The position numbers and the translations under genes were made by a program. DNA of 64,000 nucleotides from Rubrivivax sp. (GTDB taxonomy: Bacteria > Pseudomonadota > Gammaproteobacteria > Burkholderiales > Burkholderiaceae_C), in the NCBI GenBank assembly GCA_020248915.1, contig JADCGP010000015.1:186001-250000 (forward strand), given 5' to 3'. Positions within the stretch are counted from its first letter, which is position 1; each line of letters opens with the position of its first letter. The notes beneath the pieces were generated by a model, which was given only the letters and a program-made list of their open reading frames with translations, did no database searches and was not told the DNA's origin. Below, piece after piece: positions 1-7,659 of the stretch.

Positions 1-80
1 GGCGGAGTTTCTTCGTCGGCTCCCCCGAGATCGCGGGGTTCCTCGCGCAGTGGGCCGGCACCAGCCTGCCGCACTCGTAG
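1..80 (+). CDS. 3' end of an unidentified protein (truncated by window edge)
   Basis: An open frame enters from the left edge and ends at TAG 78-80. The last residues read RSFFVGSPEIAGFLAQWAG, then TSLPHS. The codon pattern is normal for this GC-rich genome, so it is probably a genuine C-terminus, but 25 residues are too few to name a family. The gap to the next gene holds a small hairpin (TGCCCG, 4-nt loop, CGGGCA, near 119-134). Confidence 0.45.
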   Translation, partial: RSFFVGSPEIAGFLAQWAGTSLPHS

Positions 81-211
81 CGCGACCGGGCCGCGACACG
101 ACCCGCACGCCTCCGGCCTGCCCGTTTGCGGGCACTCCCGCAGCGTGACGGCGCGCCCGACCCGATAGACTGGCGCGGCGCCCGCGCCGGGCGCTGCTGC
201 ACGGAGCGCCG

Positions 212-1579
212 ATGCAAGCCGCCCAGAACGACCTGATCACCCGCATCGGCCCGGGCACGCCTTGCGGCGCTCTGATGCGCCGCTACTGGCAGCCGGTGGC
301 GCTGCTCGACGAGTTCGACCCGCGCCTGTTCCCGGAGATGGCGGCGCGGCCGCTGAAGGCGGTGCGCCTGCTGGGCCAGGACTTCGTGCTGTTCCGCGAC
401 CAGTCGGGCCGCTTCGGGCTGCTCGACCGCGATTGCCCGCACCGCGGCGCCGACCTGAAGTTCGCGCGCCACGAGGGCGACGGCATCCGCTGCCCCTTCC
501 ACGGCTGGAAGTTCGACGCCGCCGGCCGCTGCCTGGAGACTCCGGCCGAGCCTGCCGGCTCGACGCTGTGCCGCCGCGTGCGCCAGCAGAGCTACCCGCT
601 GCGCACCGCCGCCGGCGTGATCTTCGCGTGGCTCGGCCCGGACGAGGTGGCTCCGCCCGAACTGCCCGCCTTCGACGCCTTCCGCGCCCCGGCCACGCAC
701 AGCTTCGCCTTCAAGGGCATGTGGCGCTGCAACTGGCTGCAGGCCTTCGAGGTGGGCATCGACCCGGCGCACCCGAGCTTCCTGCATCGCATGCTCGACG
801 AGGGCGAGGATGCCGACGCGTTCGGACGCCAGTTCCGCGCCGCCAGCGTGGGCGAGGTCGACGGCGCGCGCTGGCCGATGACCAGGATCATGCGCGAGTT
901 CTGCAGCCCCGAGATCCGCCACGAGGAGGTGGCGCCGGGCCTGGTGCGGATCACGACGCTGCGTGCGATCGACCAGGCGCACACCCACGTGCGTGTCACG
1001 CACGCGGCGTTCCCGTACACCTTCGTGATCCCGCTGTCGGAGACGGTGACGATCACCCAGATGCACGTGCCGATCGACGACACGCACACCTGGTGGTACA
1101 GCTTCTTCACCAGCTTCGGCGCGCCGCTGGACAGGGAGACGATGCGCGCGCAGCGGATGGCCAACACCGTGCTGCCGGACTGGACGCCGCGGATGGGCGC
1201 GCACAACGACTGGGGCTTCTCGGCCGAGGAGCAGCGCGGTCGCACCTACCTCGGCATGGGCGAGGCCGACATCAACGTCCACGACCAGTGGGCCGTGGAG
1301 AGCATGGGCGCGATCCAGGACCGCACCCGCGAGCACCTGGGCACGAGCGACAAGGTGATCATCGCCAACCGGCGCATGCTGCTGCAGGCCATCGAGACGG
1401 TGCGCAACGGCGGCGCCCCGCCGCTGGCCGTGGATGCCGAGGCCGCCGCGGCGCTTTCCGGCCCCGACACCATCGACTGCATCGCGCCGGCGCAGGACTG
1501 GCAGGCCTACTGGCAGCGCCAGGCCGCAGCCAAGCGCGAAGGCGCGGCCTGGCTGGCGGCGGCCGCGGCCGCCGCATGA
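212..1579 (+). CDS. Rieske [2Fe-2S] aromatic ring-hydroxylating oxygenase, phthalate dioxygenase-like
   Basis: 455 residues, the usual size of phthalate-4,5-dioxygenase-type alpha subunits that work without a beta subunit. The Rieske cluster ligands are C75-x-H77 and C94-x2-H97 (CPHRG ... CPFHGW). The mononuclear iron site is EVGIDPAHPSFLH at 180-192, with bridging D184 and ligands H187 and H192. A GGAG ribosome binding site lies just before the ATG. The stop overlaps the next start as ATGA, so it is translationally coupled to a glutamine-synthetase-like ligase, and an adrenodoxin-type ferredoxin follows. By family it inserts oxygen into, or demethylates, an aromatic or N-alkyl substrate using electrons from a ferredoxin. 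The substrate cannot be read from the sequence; the GS-like partner hints at an amine or gamma-glutamyl amide. Confidence 0.9.
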   Translation: MQAAQNDLITRIGPGTPCGALMRRYWQPVALLDEFDPRLFPEMAARPLKAVRLLGQDFVLFRDQSGRFGLLDRDCPHRGADLKFARHEGDGIRCPFHGWKFDAAGRCLETPAEPAGSTLCRRVRQQSYPLRTAAGVIFAWLGPDEVAPPELPAFDAFRAPATHSFAFKGMWRCNWLQAFEVGIDPAHPSFLHRMLDEGEDADAFGRQFRAASVGEVDGARWPMTRIMREFCSPEIRHEEVAPGLVRITTLRAIDQAHTHVRVTHAAFPYTFVIPLSETVTITQMHVPIDDTHTWWYSFFTSFGAPLDRETMRAQRMANTVLPDWTPRMGAHNDWGFSAEEQRGRTYLGMGEADINVHDQWAVESMGAIQDRTREHLGTSDKVIIANRRMLLQAIETVRNGGAPPLAVDAEAAAALSGPDTIDCIAPAQDWQAYWQRQAAAKREGAAWLAAAAAAA

Positions 1580-3150
1580 GCCGGGGCCGCGCACCCGCCG
1601 CGGCGGGCGGGCCCCGACTTCGGGACCAGCACGAGCCGCAGGACGTGCAGGACCCGCAGCCCGTGCGGGCGGCGCCGCCGCCGGGTCCGCCGGCCGCGTC
1701 GGCCGCGTCGGCCGATCCTGCAGCCCTGGTCGCGCGGTTGCGCGCCGACGGCGTCGAGCGCGTGCGCATCGGCTGGGCCGACCTGCACGGCGTGCTGCGC
1801 GGCAAGACGCTGACGCTGGCCGCGCTGCCGGCGGCGCTGGACGGCGGCATCACGATGGTGTCGACGATCGTGCTGAAGGACACCTCCGACCGCACCGCGT
1901 TCAAGGTGTTCGAGCCCGGCGCGCTGGCCAAGCTGCCGGGCTTCGGGCCGGCCAACAACCTGGTGCTGCGGCCCGATCCGGCCTCGCTCGTGCGGCTGCC
2001 GTGGGCGCCGGGCACGGCCTGGATGCGGGCCGACGCGTGCTTCGCGGACGGCACGCCGCTCGCGCTCGACCCGCGCCGCGTGCTGCAGCGCGCGCTGGCG
2101 CGGCTGGCGGCCTTCGAGGGCCGGGGCCTGGCGCTGCGCTGCGGGCTCGAGGTCGAGTTCCACGTCTACCGCATCGAGGACGCGCGCGCCGATCCGCACG
2201 CCGCCGCCTGGCCCGGCGAGCCGCCGCGCGTCTCGCTGCTGCACCCGGGCTACAACCTTCTGGCCGAGGCGTGGGCCGACCGCTGCGACGAGGTCTTCGG
2301 GATCGTGCAGCGCACCTGCGAGGGGCTCGGCCTGCCGCTCGCGTCGCTCGAGGTCGAGCTCGGGCCGAGCCAGATCGAGGCCGTCTTCGAGGCCACCGAC
2401 GCGCTGGCGGCTGCCGACCAGATGGTGCTGTTCCGCAATGGCGTGCGTCAGGCGCTGGCGCGTGCCGGCTGGCACGCGAGCTTCGTCTGCCGGCCCCCGT
2501 TCGCCCAGGTGATGGCGAGCGGCTGGCACCTGCACCACTCGCTGGTCGCGCCCGATGGCGCCAACGCCTTCGTGCCGGCCGCGCCGGCCCCCGGCAGCAC
2601 ACCGGCCGACGCGGGGCACTGGCTCGGCCCGACGGGCAGCGCGTGGCTCGCCGGCCTGCTCGCCCATGCGCGCGGCATGTCGGCGCTGGCCACCGCCACC
2701 GTCAACGGCCACGGGCGACTGCGGCCCGGCGCGCTGGCGCCGGTGGCCGTGCGCTGGGGACGCGACAACCGCGGCGCGATGCTGCGCGTGCTGGGCGGCG
2801 CCGGGCAGCGCGCCACGCGCATCGAGAACCGCGCCGGCGAGCCGATGGCCAACCCCTACCTGTACATCGCCGCGCAGGTGCTGGCCGGGCTCGACGGCCT
2901 GCAGCGCGGCCTGGTGCCGCCGCCGGCCACCGATGCGCCCTATGCCGGCGACGACCCGCCCGAGGCACGGCTGCCGGCCACGCTGGCCGAGGCGCTGGAC
3001 GCGCTGGCCGCCGACCCCGTGATCACCGCCGGCCTCGGCCCGGATCTCGCGCTCGTCTACGACGCCATCAAGCGCAGCGAGCAGGCGCGCCACGACGACG
3101 CCGCCGACCGCGACGAGTGGATGCGGCGCGAGTACTTCGGCCGCTTCTAG
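1576..3150 (+). CDS. Glutamine synthetase-like ligase (gamma-glutamyl-amine synthetase type)
   Basis: 524 residues. The start is chosen at the ATGA overlap with the oxygenase. The first 45 or so residues are low-complexity Pro/Ala/Gln. The beta-grasp domain follows (GVERVRIGWADLHGVLRGK), then the catalytic barrel. Visible GS signatures are EVEF (metal-binding glutamates), EVELGPSQIE (second pair of glutamates), GWHLHHSL (H-x-H), RWGRDNR and RIENRAGEPMANPYL. Glutamate, ATP and metal sites therefore look intact. GlnA itself is usually about 470 residues and never sits in an oxygenase operon. Paralogues beside oxygenases, such as the gamma-glutamylanilide and gamma-glutamylisopropylamide synthetases, glutamylate amines before oxidation. 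That role is inferred here from context. Confidence 0.85.
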   Translation: MSRGRAPAAAGGPRLRDQHEPQDVQDPQPVRAAPPPGPPAASAASADPAALVARLRADGVERVRIGWADLHGVLRGKTLTLAALPAALDGGITMVSTIVLKDTSDRTAFKVFEPGALAKLPGFGPANNLVLRPDPASLVRLPWAPGTAWMRADACFADGTPLALDPRRVLQRALARLAAFEGRGLALRCGLEVEFHVYRIEDARADPHAAAWPGEPPRVSLLHPGYNLLAEAWADRCDEVFGIVQRTCEGLGLPLASLEVELGPSQIEAVFEATDALAAADQMVLFRNGVRQALARAGWHASFVCRPPFAQVMASGWHLHHSLVAPDGANAFVPAAPAPGSTPADAGHWLGPTGSAWLAGLLAHARGMSALATATVNGHGRLRPGALAPVAVRWGRDNRGAMLRVLGGAGQRATRIENRAGEPMANPYLYIAAQVLAGLDGLQRGLVPPPATDAPYAGDDPPEARLPATLAEALDALAADPVITAGLGPDLALVYDAIKRSEQARHDDAADRDEWMRREYFGRF

Positions 3151-3161
3151 ACTCTCATCGA

Positions 3162-3491
3162 ATGAGCACCATCCCCGTCACCCTGGTGGCCCACGACGGC
3201 AGCCGCCACGAGATCTCCGGCCGGGTCGGCCGCAGCCTGATGGACGCGGCGGTGGCCGCCGGCATCGAGGCCGTGGTCGCCGAGTGCGGCGGCACCTGCA
3301 CCTGCGCGACCTGCCATGTCCGTGTCGACCCGGCCTTCGCCGACCGGATGCCCCCCGCCGACGCGGACGAGCGCGCGATGCTCGAGATGACGGCCGAGCC
3401 CGCCGATGCCTCGAGCCGCCTGTCGTGCCAGATCACGCTGACCCCGGCGCTGGCCGGGCTGGTGGTGCGGCTGCCGGCACGGCAGTACTGA
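3162..3491 (+). CDS. [2Fe-2S] ferredoxin, adrenodoxin/putidaredoxin type
   Basis: 109 residues. The cluster ligands follow the C-x5-C-x2-C ... C pattern (C42, C48, C51, C89, within ECGGTCTCATCHV); an extra C46 lies inside the loop. It starts 11 bases after the GS-like gene, in the same operon. By family it carries single electrons from a flavin reductase to an oxygenase, here most likely the Rieske oxygenase two genes upstream. No ferredoxin reductase gene is present in the window, so that partner must be encoded elsewhere. Confidence 0.9.
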   Translation: MSTIPVTLVAHDGSRHEISGRVGRSLMDAAVAAGIEAVVAECGGTCTCATCHVRVDPAFADRMPPADADERAMLEMTAEPADASSRLSCQITLTPALAGLVVRLPARQY

Positions 3492-3541
3492 CCCGCCGCG
3501 GCACCGTCGGCGGCGGCTGCGCCGCAACAAGGCCGGGGCGA

Positions 3542-3558
3542 CATGCCGCAACGGCATG
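3542..3558. promoter_or_regulatory. Perfect 7-bp palindrome upstream of the TRAP operon
   Basis: CATGCCG (3542-3548), CAA, CGGCATG (3552-3558) lies in the 163-bp gap between the ferredoxin and dctQ. It may be an operator for the transporter genes or a small mRNA hairpin. No clear promoter hexamers were found, so function is a guess. Confidence 0.35.
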
Positions 3559-3654
3559 ACAGATGGCGGGCGATACCAGTAGCGGCATCTACGTGCCGAC
3601 CGGCAGAATCGTCCGCGACGGCGCCGGTCCGGCGCTCCGCAGGAGGATGCGCGA

Positions 3655-4137
3655 ATGAAGCTGCTGGAGGCGCTGGCCAAACTCTGCGCCATCGTGGCCG
3701 GCGTGCTGCTGACGGCGATCACGCTGATGACCTGCGCCAGCGTGCTCGGGCGCAACACGACGGGCTGGACGATCGTCGGCGACTTCGAGCTGTCGGGCTC
3801 GGCCGCCGGTGCCGCGATCGCGCTCTTCCTGCCGTGGTGCCAGGCGCGGCGCGGCAACATCATCGTCGACTTCTTCACCAATGGTGCCTCCGCCGCCGCA
3901 CAGGCGCGGCTCGACCGCCTGGGCGCGCTGTGCGTGGCGCTGGTGATGGGGTTGATGACCTGGCGCACCGCCATCGGCGGCCTCAACGCCTGGAAGAGCC
4001 AGTCCGGGTCGATGATGCTCGGCTTCCCGGAGTGGATCGTCTATGTCTTCATGGTGCCGCCGCTGGCGTTGACGGCGGCCATCGCGCTCGCCCAGGCTCT
4101 GCGCGGCTTCGGCGACGAGCAGGGAGCGGCGGCATGA
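3655..4137 (+). CDS. dctQ: TRAP transporter small membrane subunit (DctQ)
   Basis: 160 residues with four hydrophobic segments, the DctQ layout. A strong AGGAGG ribosome binding site precedes the ATG. The stop overlaps the dctM start as ATGA. TRAP systems use sodium or proton gradients to import organic acids and related solutes captured by a periplasmic binding protein. Position directly after the oxygenase operon suggests it brings in that pathway's substrate. Confidence 0.9.
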   Translation: MKLLEALAKLCAIVAGVLLTAITLMTCASVLGRNTTGWTIVGDFELSGSAAGAAIALFLPWCQARRGNIIVDFFTNGASAAAQARLDRLGALCVALVMGLMTWRTAIGGLNAWKSQSGSMMLGFPEWIVYVFMVPPLALTAAIALAQALRGFGDEQGAAA

Positions 4138-5450
4138 GCCCGATCGCCCTCACCGTCGCGATCTTCGCCGTCATGCTGGTGCTGATGGCGCTGCGGGTGC
4201 CGATCGCGGCCACGATGTTCATCGCCGGCGCGCTCGGCTACGTGGTGCAGGCGGGCTGGCTGCCGCTGGCGAGCTTCCTCAACACGCAGGCCTTCGCGCG
4301 CTTCGCCAGCTACGACCTGTCGGTGATCCCGCTCTTCATCCTGATGGGCAACTTCGCCACCCAGGGCGGCATCAGCCGGGCGCTGTTCGAGTTCGCCGCT
4401 GCCGTGATGGCGCGATTCCGCGGCGGCCTGGCGATGGCGGCGGTGGGTGCCTGCGCGGCCTTCGGCGCCATCTGCGGCTCGAGCGTGGCCACCGCGGCCA
4501 CGATCACGCGCGTGGCGCTGCCCGAGATGCGCCGCCACGGCTACAGCGGCCGCCTGGCCACCGGCACGCTGGCCGCCGGGGGCACGCTGGGCATCCTGAT
4601 CCCGCCCTCGGTGCCGCTGGTGATCTACGCCATCCTGACCGAACAGAACATCGCCAAGCTGTTCGCCGCGGCGATGGTGCCGGGGCTGATCGCGATGCTC
4701 GGCTACATGGTGGCCATCGCGATCTACGTGCGCCTGGTGCCGGGCCAGGCGCCCGAGAACGACGACGCGCCCAGGCTCGCGTGGAGCGCGCTGGCGGGCA
4801 TCGCCCCGATCGCGATCATCTTCCTCGTCGTCTTCGGCGGCATCTACGGCGGCAAGTTCACGCCCACCGAGGGCGCGGCGGTCGGCGCCGCGGCCACCTT
4901 CTTCGCCGCGCTGGCCAAGCGCGAGATGACCTGGGACAAGTTCAAGCAGTGCTTCTACGCCACCGCCGAGGCCTCGGCGATGATCTTCTTCATCTTCCTC
5001 GGCGCCGACCTGATGAACGCGGCGCTGGCGCTGACGCAGGTGCCGGGGCAGCTCGCGAGCGTGGTGCAGGGCTGGGGCCTGGCGCCGGTGATGGTGGTGG
5101 CGGCGATCCTGCTCTTCTACGTCGTGCTGGGCGCGGTGATGGACGAGCTGTCGATGATCCTGCTGACGATCCCGATCTTCTTCCCGATGGTGATGGGGCT
5201 CGACTTCGGCATGCCCAAGGAGAGCGTGGCCATCTGGTTCGGCATCATGGTGCTGATGACCGTGGGCTTCGGGCTGCTGGCTCCCCCGGTGGGCCTGAAC
5301 GTCTACGTCGTCAACGGCATGGCCAGGGACGTCCCGATCGCCGAGAGCTACCGCGGGGTGCTGCCCTTCCTGGTGTCGGACACGGTGCGCACCGTGCTGC
5401 TGCTGCTGTTCCCGCCGCTGTCGTTGTGGCTGGTGCAGTTCGTCGGCTAG
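4134..5450 (+). CDS. dctM: TRAP transporter large permease (DctM)
   Basis: 438 residues, very hydrophobic, about a dozen membrane segments, starting at the ATGA overlap with dctQ. Typical DctM segments are VIPLFILMGNFA, GGTLGILIPPSVPLVIYA, GGKFTPTEGAAVGA and GFGLLAPPVGLNVYVV. It forms the transport channel with DctQ and accepts substrate from the DctP protein encoded next. The full-length sequence and intact motifs indicate a working permease. Confidence 0.95.
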   Translation: MSPIALTVAIFAVMLVLMALRVPIAATMFIAGALGYVVQAGWLPLASFLNTQAFARFASYDLSVIPLFILMGNFATQGGISRALFEFAAAVMARFRGGLAMAAVGACAAFGAICGSSVATAATITRVALPEMRRHGYSGRLATGTLAAGGTLGILIPPSVPLVIYAILTEQNIAKLFAAAMVPGLIAMLGYMVAIAIYVRLVPGQAPENDDAPRLAWSALAGIAPIAIIFLVVFGGIYGGKFTPTEGAAVGAAATFFAALAKREMTWDKFKQCFYATAEASAMIFFIFLGADLMNAALALTQVPGQLASVVQGWGLAPVMVVAAILLFYVVLGAVMDELSMILLTIPIFFPMVMGLDFGMPKESVAIWFGIMVLMTVGFGLLAPPVGLNVYVVNGMARDVPIAESYRGVLPFLVSDTVRTVLLLLFPPLSLWLVQFVG

Positions 5451-5523
5451 GGTCAACCATGACTTCCAGGGGCTCTCGGAGCCGCTACTTTCGGGGGCTG
5501 GGCCCCTCTTTCCGGAGAACACC

Positions 5524-6561
5524 ATGAAACGCCGCACCTTCGTCCAGGGCGCCGCCGCCGCGACCCTGGGCACCCCGCTGGCCGCGCTGGCGCAGCAGAC
5601 CGTGACGCTGAAGTTCCACACCTTCATGGCGCCGATGAGCAACGTCTGGCTGACGATGCACAAGCCCTGGATGGAGAAGGTCGAGAAGGACTCGGGCGGC
5701 CGCATCAAGTTCGAGGGCTACCCTGCGATGCAGCTCGGCGGCACGCCGGTGCAGCTGTACGACCAGGCCCGCGACGGCGTGGTCGACATCGTCTGGACGC
5801 TGCCGGGCAACACGGCCGGGCGCTTCCCGCGCATCGAGGCCTTCGAGCTGCCGTTCATGATGAACAACGCCGAGGCCACGTCCAAGGCCTACTGGGAGTA
5901 CTTCCAGACCCAGTGCCCCGACGAGTTCAAGGAGACCCAGGTGCTCGCGCTGCACGTGCACGGCCCGGGCATGTTCCACACCGCCGGCAAGCTGGTGAAG
6001 GCGCCGGCCGACCTGCGCGGCATGAAGGTCCGCGGCCCGACGCGCCAGGTGACCAAGCTGCTCGGCTCGCTGGGCGCCACGCCGGTGGGCATGCCGCTGC
6101 CGCAGATCCCCGACGCGCTGAGCAAGGGCACGGTCGAGGGCGCGGTGATCCCCTGGGAGGTCGTGCCTTCGGTCAAGGTGCACGAGCTGACCAAGTTCCA
6201 CACCGAGTTCCCCGCCACCGGCCCGGCCCTGTACACCACCACCTTCGTGATGGCGATGAACAAGGCCAAGTACGACGGGCTGCCCGCCGACCTGAAGCGG
6301 GTGATCGACGCCAACTCCGGCTCGACGGCCTCGGCCTGGCTCGGCAAGACCCAGCAGGGCAACGACCCCATTGGTCGCAAGGCGGCGGCCGACCGCGGCA
6401 ACACGATCTACACGCTGACCACCGCCGAGGCCCAGGAGTTCATCAAGCTGTCGGCGGCCATCGACGACGAGTGGGTGGCCGACATGGACAAGCGCGGCTT
6501 CAAGGGCGCGCAACTGCTGTCCACGGCCAAGTCGCTGATCGCCAAGCACGGCCGCGGCTGA
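5524..6561 (+). CDS. dctP: TRAP transporter periplasmic solute-binding protein (DctP)
   Basis: 345 residues. The N-terminus MKRRTFVQGAAAATLG ... AALAQQ carries a twin-arginine motif and an Ala-x-Ala cleavage region, so Tat export is likely. The mature part has the DctP fold, for example KVRGPTRQVTKLLGSLGATP and GTVEGAVIPWEV. The usual arginine-containing carboxylate-binding loop (MKVRGP) is present, favouring a carboxylate ligand. It lies 73 bases after dctM, with GGAGA before the start. Two successive hairpins end the unit. Confidence 0.93.
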   Translation: MKRRTFVQGAAAATLGTPLAALAQQTVTLKFHTFMAPMSNVWLTMHKPWMEKVEKDSGGRIKFEGYPAMQLGGTPVQLYDQARDGVVDIVWTLPGNTAGRFPRIEAFELPFMMNNAEATSKAYWEYFQTQCPDEFKETQVLALHVHGPGMFHTAGKLVKAPADLRGMKVRGPTRQVTKLLGSLGATPVGMPLPQIPDALSKGTVEGAVIPWEVVPSVKVHELTKFHTEFPATGPALYTTTFVMAMNKAKYDGLPADLKRVIDANSGSTASAWLGKTQQGNDPIGRKAAADRGNTIYTLTTAEAQEFIKLSAAIDDEWVADMDKRGFKGAQLLSTAKSLIAKHGRG

Positions 6562-6587
6562 GCGCGCGGCACGCCGCCTCGGCCCCT

Positions 6588-6650
6588 GGCGCGCCGCGCG
6601 TGCGGCGCGCCTTTCTTCCCCTCGCGCGCCGCGCGTGCGGCGCGCCTTTC
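6588..6650 (+). terminator. Two tandem, nearly identical rho-independent terminators after dctP
   Basis: Hairpin 1 is GGCGCGCCGC, GCGT, GCGGCGCGCC (6588-6611), then TTTCTTCC. Hairpin 2 is GCGCGCCGC, GCGT, GCGGCGCGC (6624-6645), then CTTTCTTC. Both stems (10 and 9 bp) are perfect, and the T-rich tracts face the plus strand, so they terminate the TRAP operon before the convergent kinase gene. The unit looks duplicated in tandem. Confidence 0.8.
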
Positions 6651-6674
6651 TTCTTCCGGCCGGGCGGGACCAGG

Positions 6675-7607
6675 TCAGCGCGCAGGCAGCCCGCGCGCCA
6701 GCCAAGCGGCCCCGCGCACGCCCGAGGCGTCGCCGTGGCGGGCCACCGCCAGCCGCGTGAGCACCGGCTCTCCCGGCCCGCAGCCGAACACCCACGGCAC
6801 CCACAGCCGCGGCAGTTCGCGCGGCAGGTGCGGCAGCTTCGACAACCCGCCGCCGAGCACGATGACGTCGGGGTCGAGCAGGTTGATCACCGAGGCCAGC
6901 GCGCGTGCCAGTCGCTCGGCGTGCCGCTCCAGCGTGGCGCGGCAGGCAGCGTCGCCGGCCGCGGCCTGCTCGACGATCCGCTCGCCCGCGATCGCCTGGC
7001 CGGTGACGCGTGCGTGGTCGCGCGCCAGGCCGCTGCCGCTGACCCAGGTCTCGATGCAGCCCCGGCGGCCGCAGTAGCAGGGTGCGGGCGGGTCGGCATC
7101 GTCGCGGGCCCAGGGCAGCGGGTTGTGCCCCCACTCGCCGGCAAGCCGGTTGGGACCGCCGAGCACGTGGCCGCGCACCGCGATGCCGGCCCCGCACCCG
7201 GTGCCCAGGATCGCCGCGAAGACCACGTCGGCTCCCGCGCCGGCGCCGTCGGTCGCCTCCGACAGCGCGAGGCAGTTTGCGTCGTTGGCCAGCGCCACCG
7301 GCTGGCCGAGCGCTGACTCGATGTCGCTGTGCAGCGGGCGCCCGTTGAGCCAGGTGGAGTTGCAGTTCTTCATCCGCCCGTCGGCGCCGGCTGCCCCGGG
7401 CGTGCCCAGGCCTACGGCCAGCGGCGCGCCGGCGGCGGCGCGCGCCTGCGCCGCCAGCCCCGCGATGGCCGCCACGGTGGCCTCGTAGTCGCCGGGCGGC
7501 GTCGGCACGCGGCGGCGCCAGCGTTCGGCGCCCGCCGCGTCGAGCAGCAGCGCCTCGATCTTGGTGCCGCCCAGGTCGATGCCCAGCAGCGACGGCGCGG
7601 CGCTCAT
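6675..7607 (-). CDS. ROK-family sugar kinase, fructokinase (Mak)-like
   Basis: 310 residues, start chosen at MSAAPSLLGIDLGGTK because the phosphate-binding loop GIDLGGTKIEA must be N-terminal. ROK zinc motif CYCGRRGCIETWVSG (C-x-C-G-x2-G-C-x-E) is present, with the catalytic Asp in ALANDANCLALSEA and an adenosine loop VIVLGGGLS. It phosphorylates a hexose in the cytoplasm; CIETW-SGSGLARDH resembles E. coli Mak and NagK, so fructose or an amino sugar is most likely. It lies 52 bases downstream of the aminopeptidase gene on the same strand, probably co-transcribed without an obvious metabolic link. Confidence 0.88.
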   Translation of the reverse strand: MSAAPSLLGIDLGGTKIEALLLDAAGAERWRRRVPTPPGDYEATVAAIAGLAAQARAAAGAPLAVGLGTPGAAGADGRMKNCNSTWLNGRPLHSDIESALGQPVALANDANCLALSEATDGAGAGADVVFAAILGTGCGAGIAVRGHVLGGPNRLAGEWGHNPLPWARDDADPPAPCYCGRRGCIETWVSGSGLARDHARVTGQAIAGERIVEQAAAGDAACRATLERHAERLARALASVINLLDPDVIVLGGGLSKLPHLPRELPRLWVPWVFGCGPGEPVLTRLAVARHGDASGVRGAAWLARGLPAR

Positions 7608-7659
7608 CCCGGCGCGGTCCCCGGACCCTGGCCGCGCCGGCCGCCCGGCGCATGCGCCG

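Noticed and set aside
262..1575. Upstream extension of the GS-like frame through the Rieske gene
   Set aside because: The GS-like frame is open far upstream, but the sequence there is Arg/Pro-rich shadow of the oxygenase. The ATGA overlap at 1576 is the natural start.
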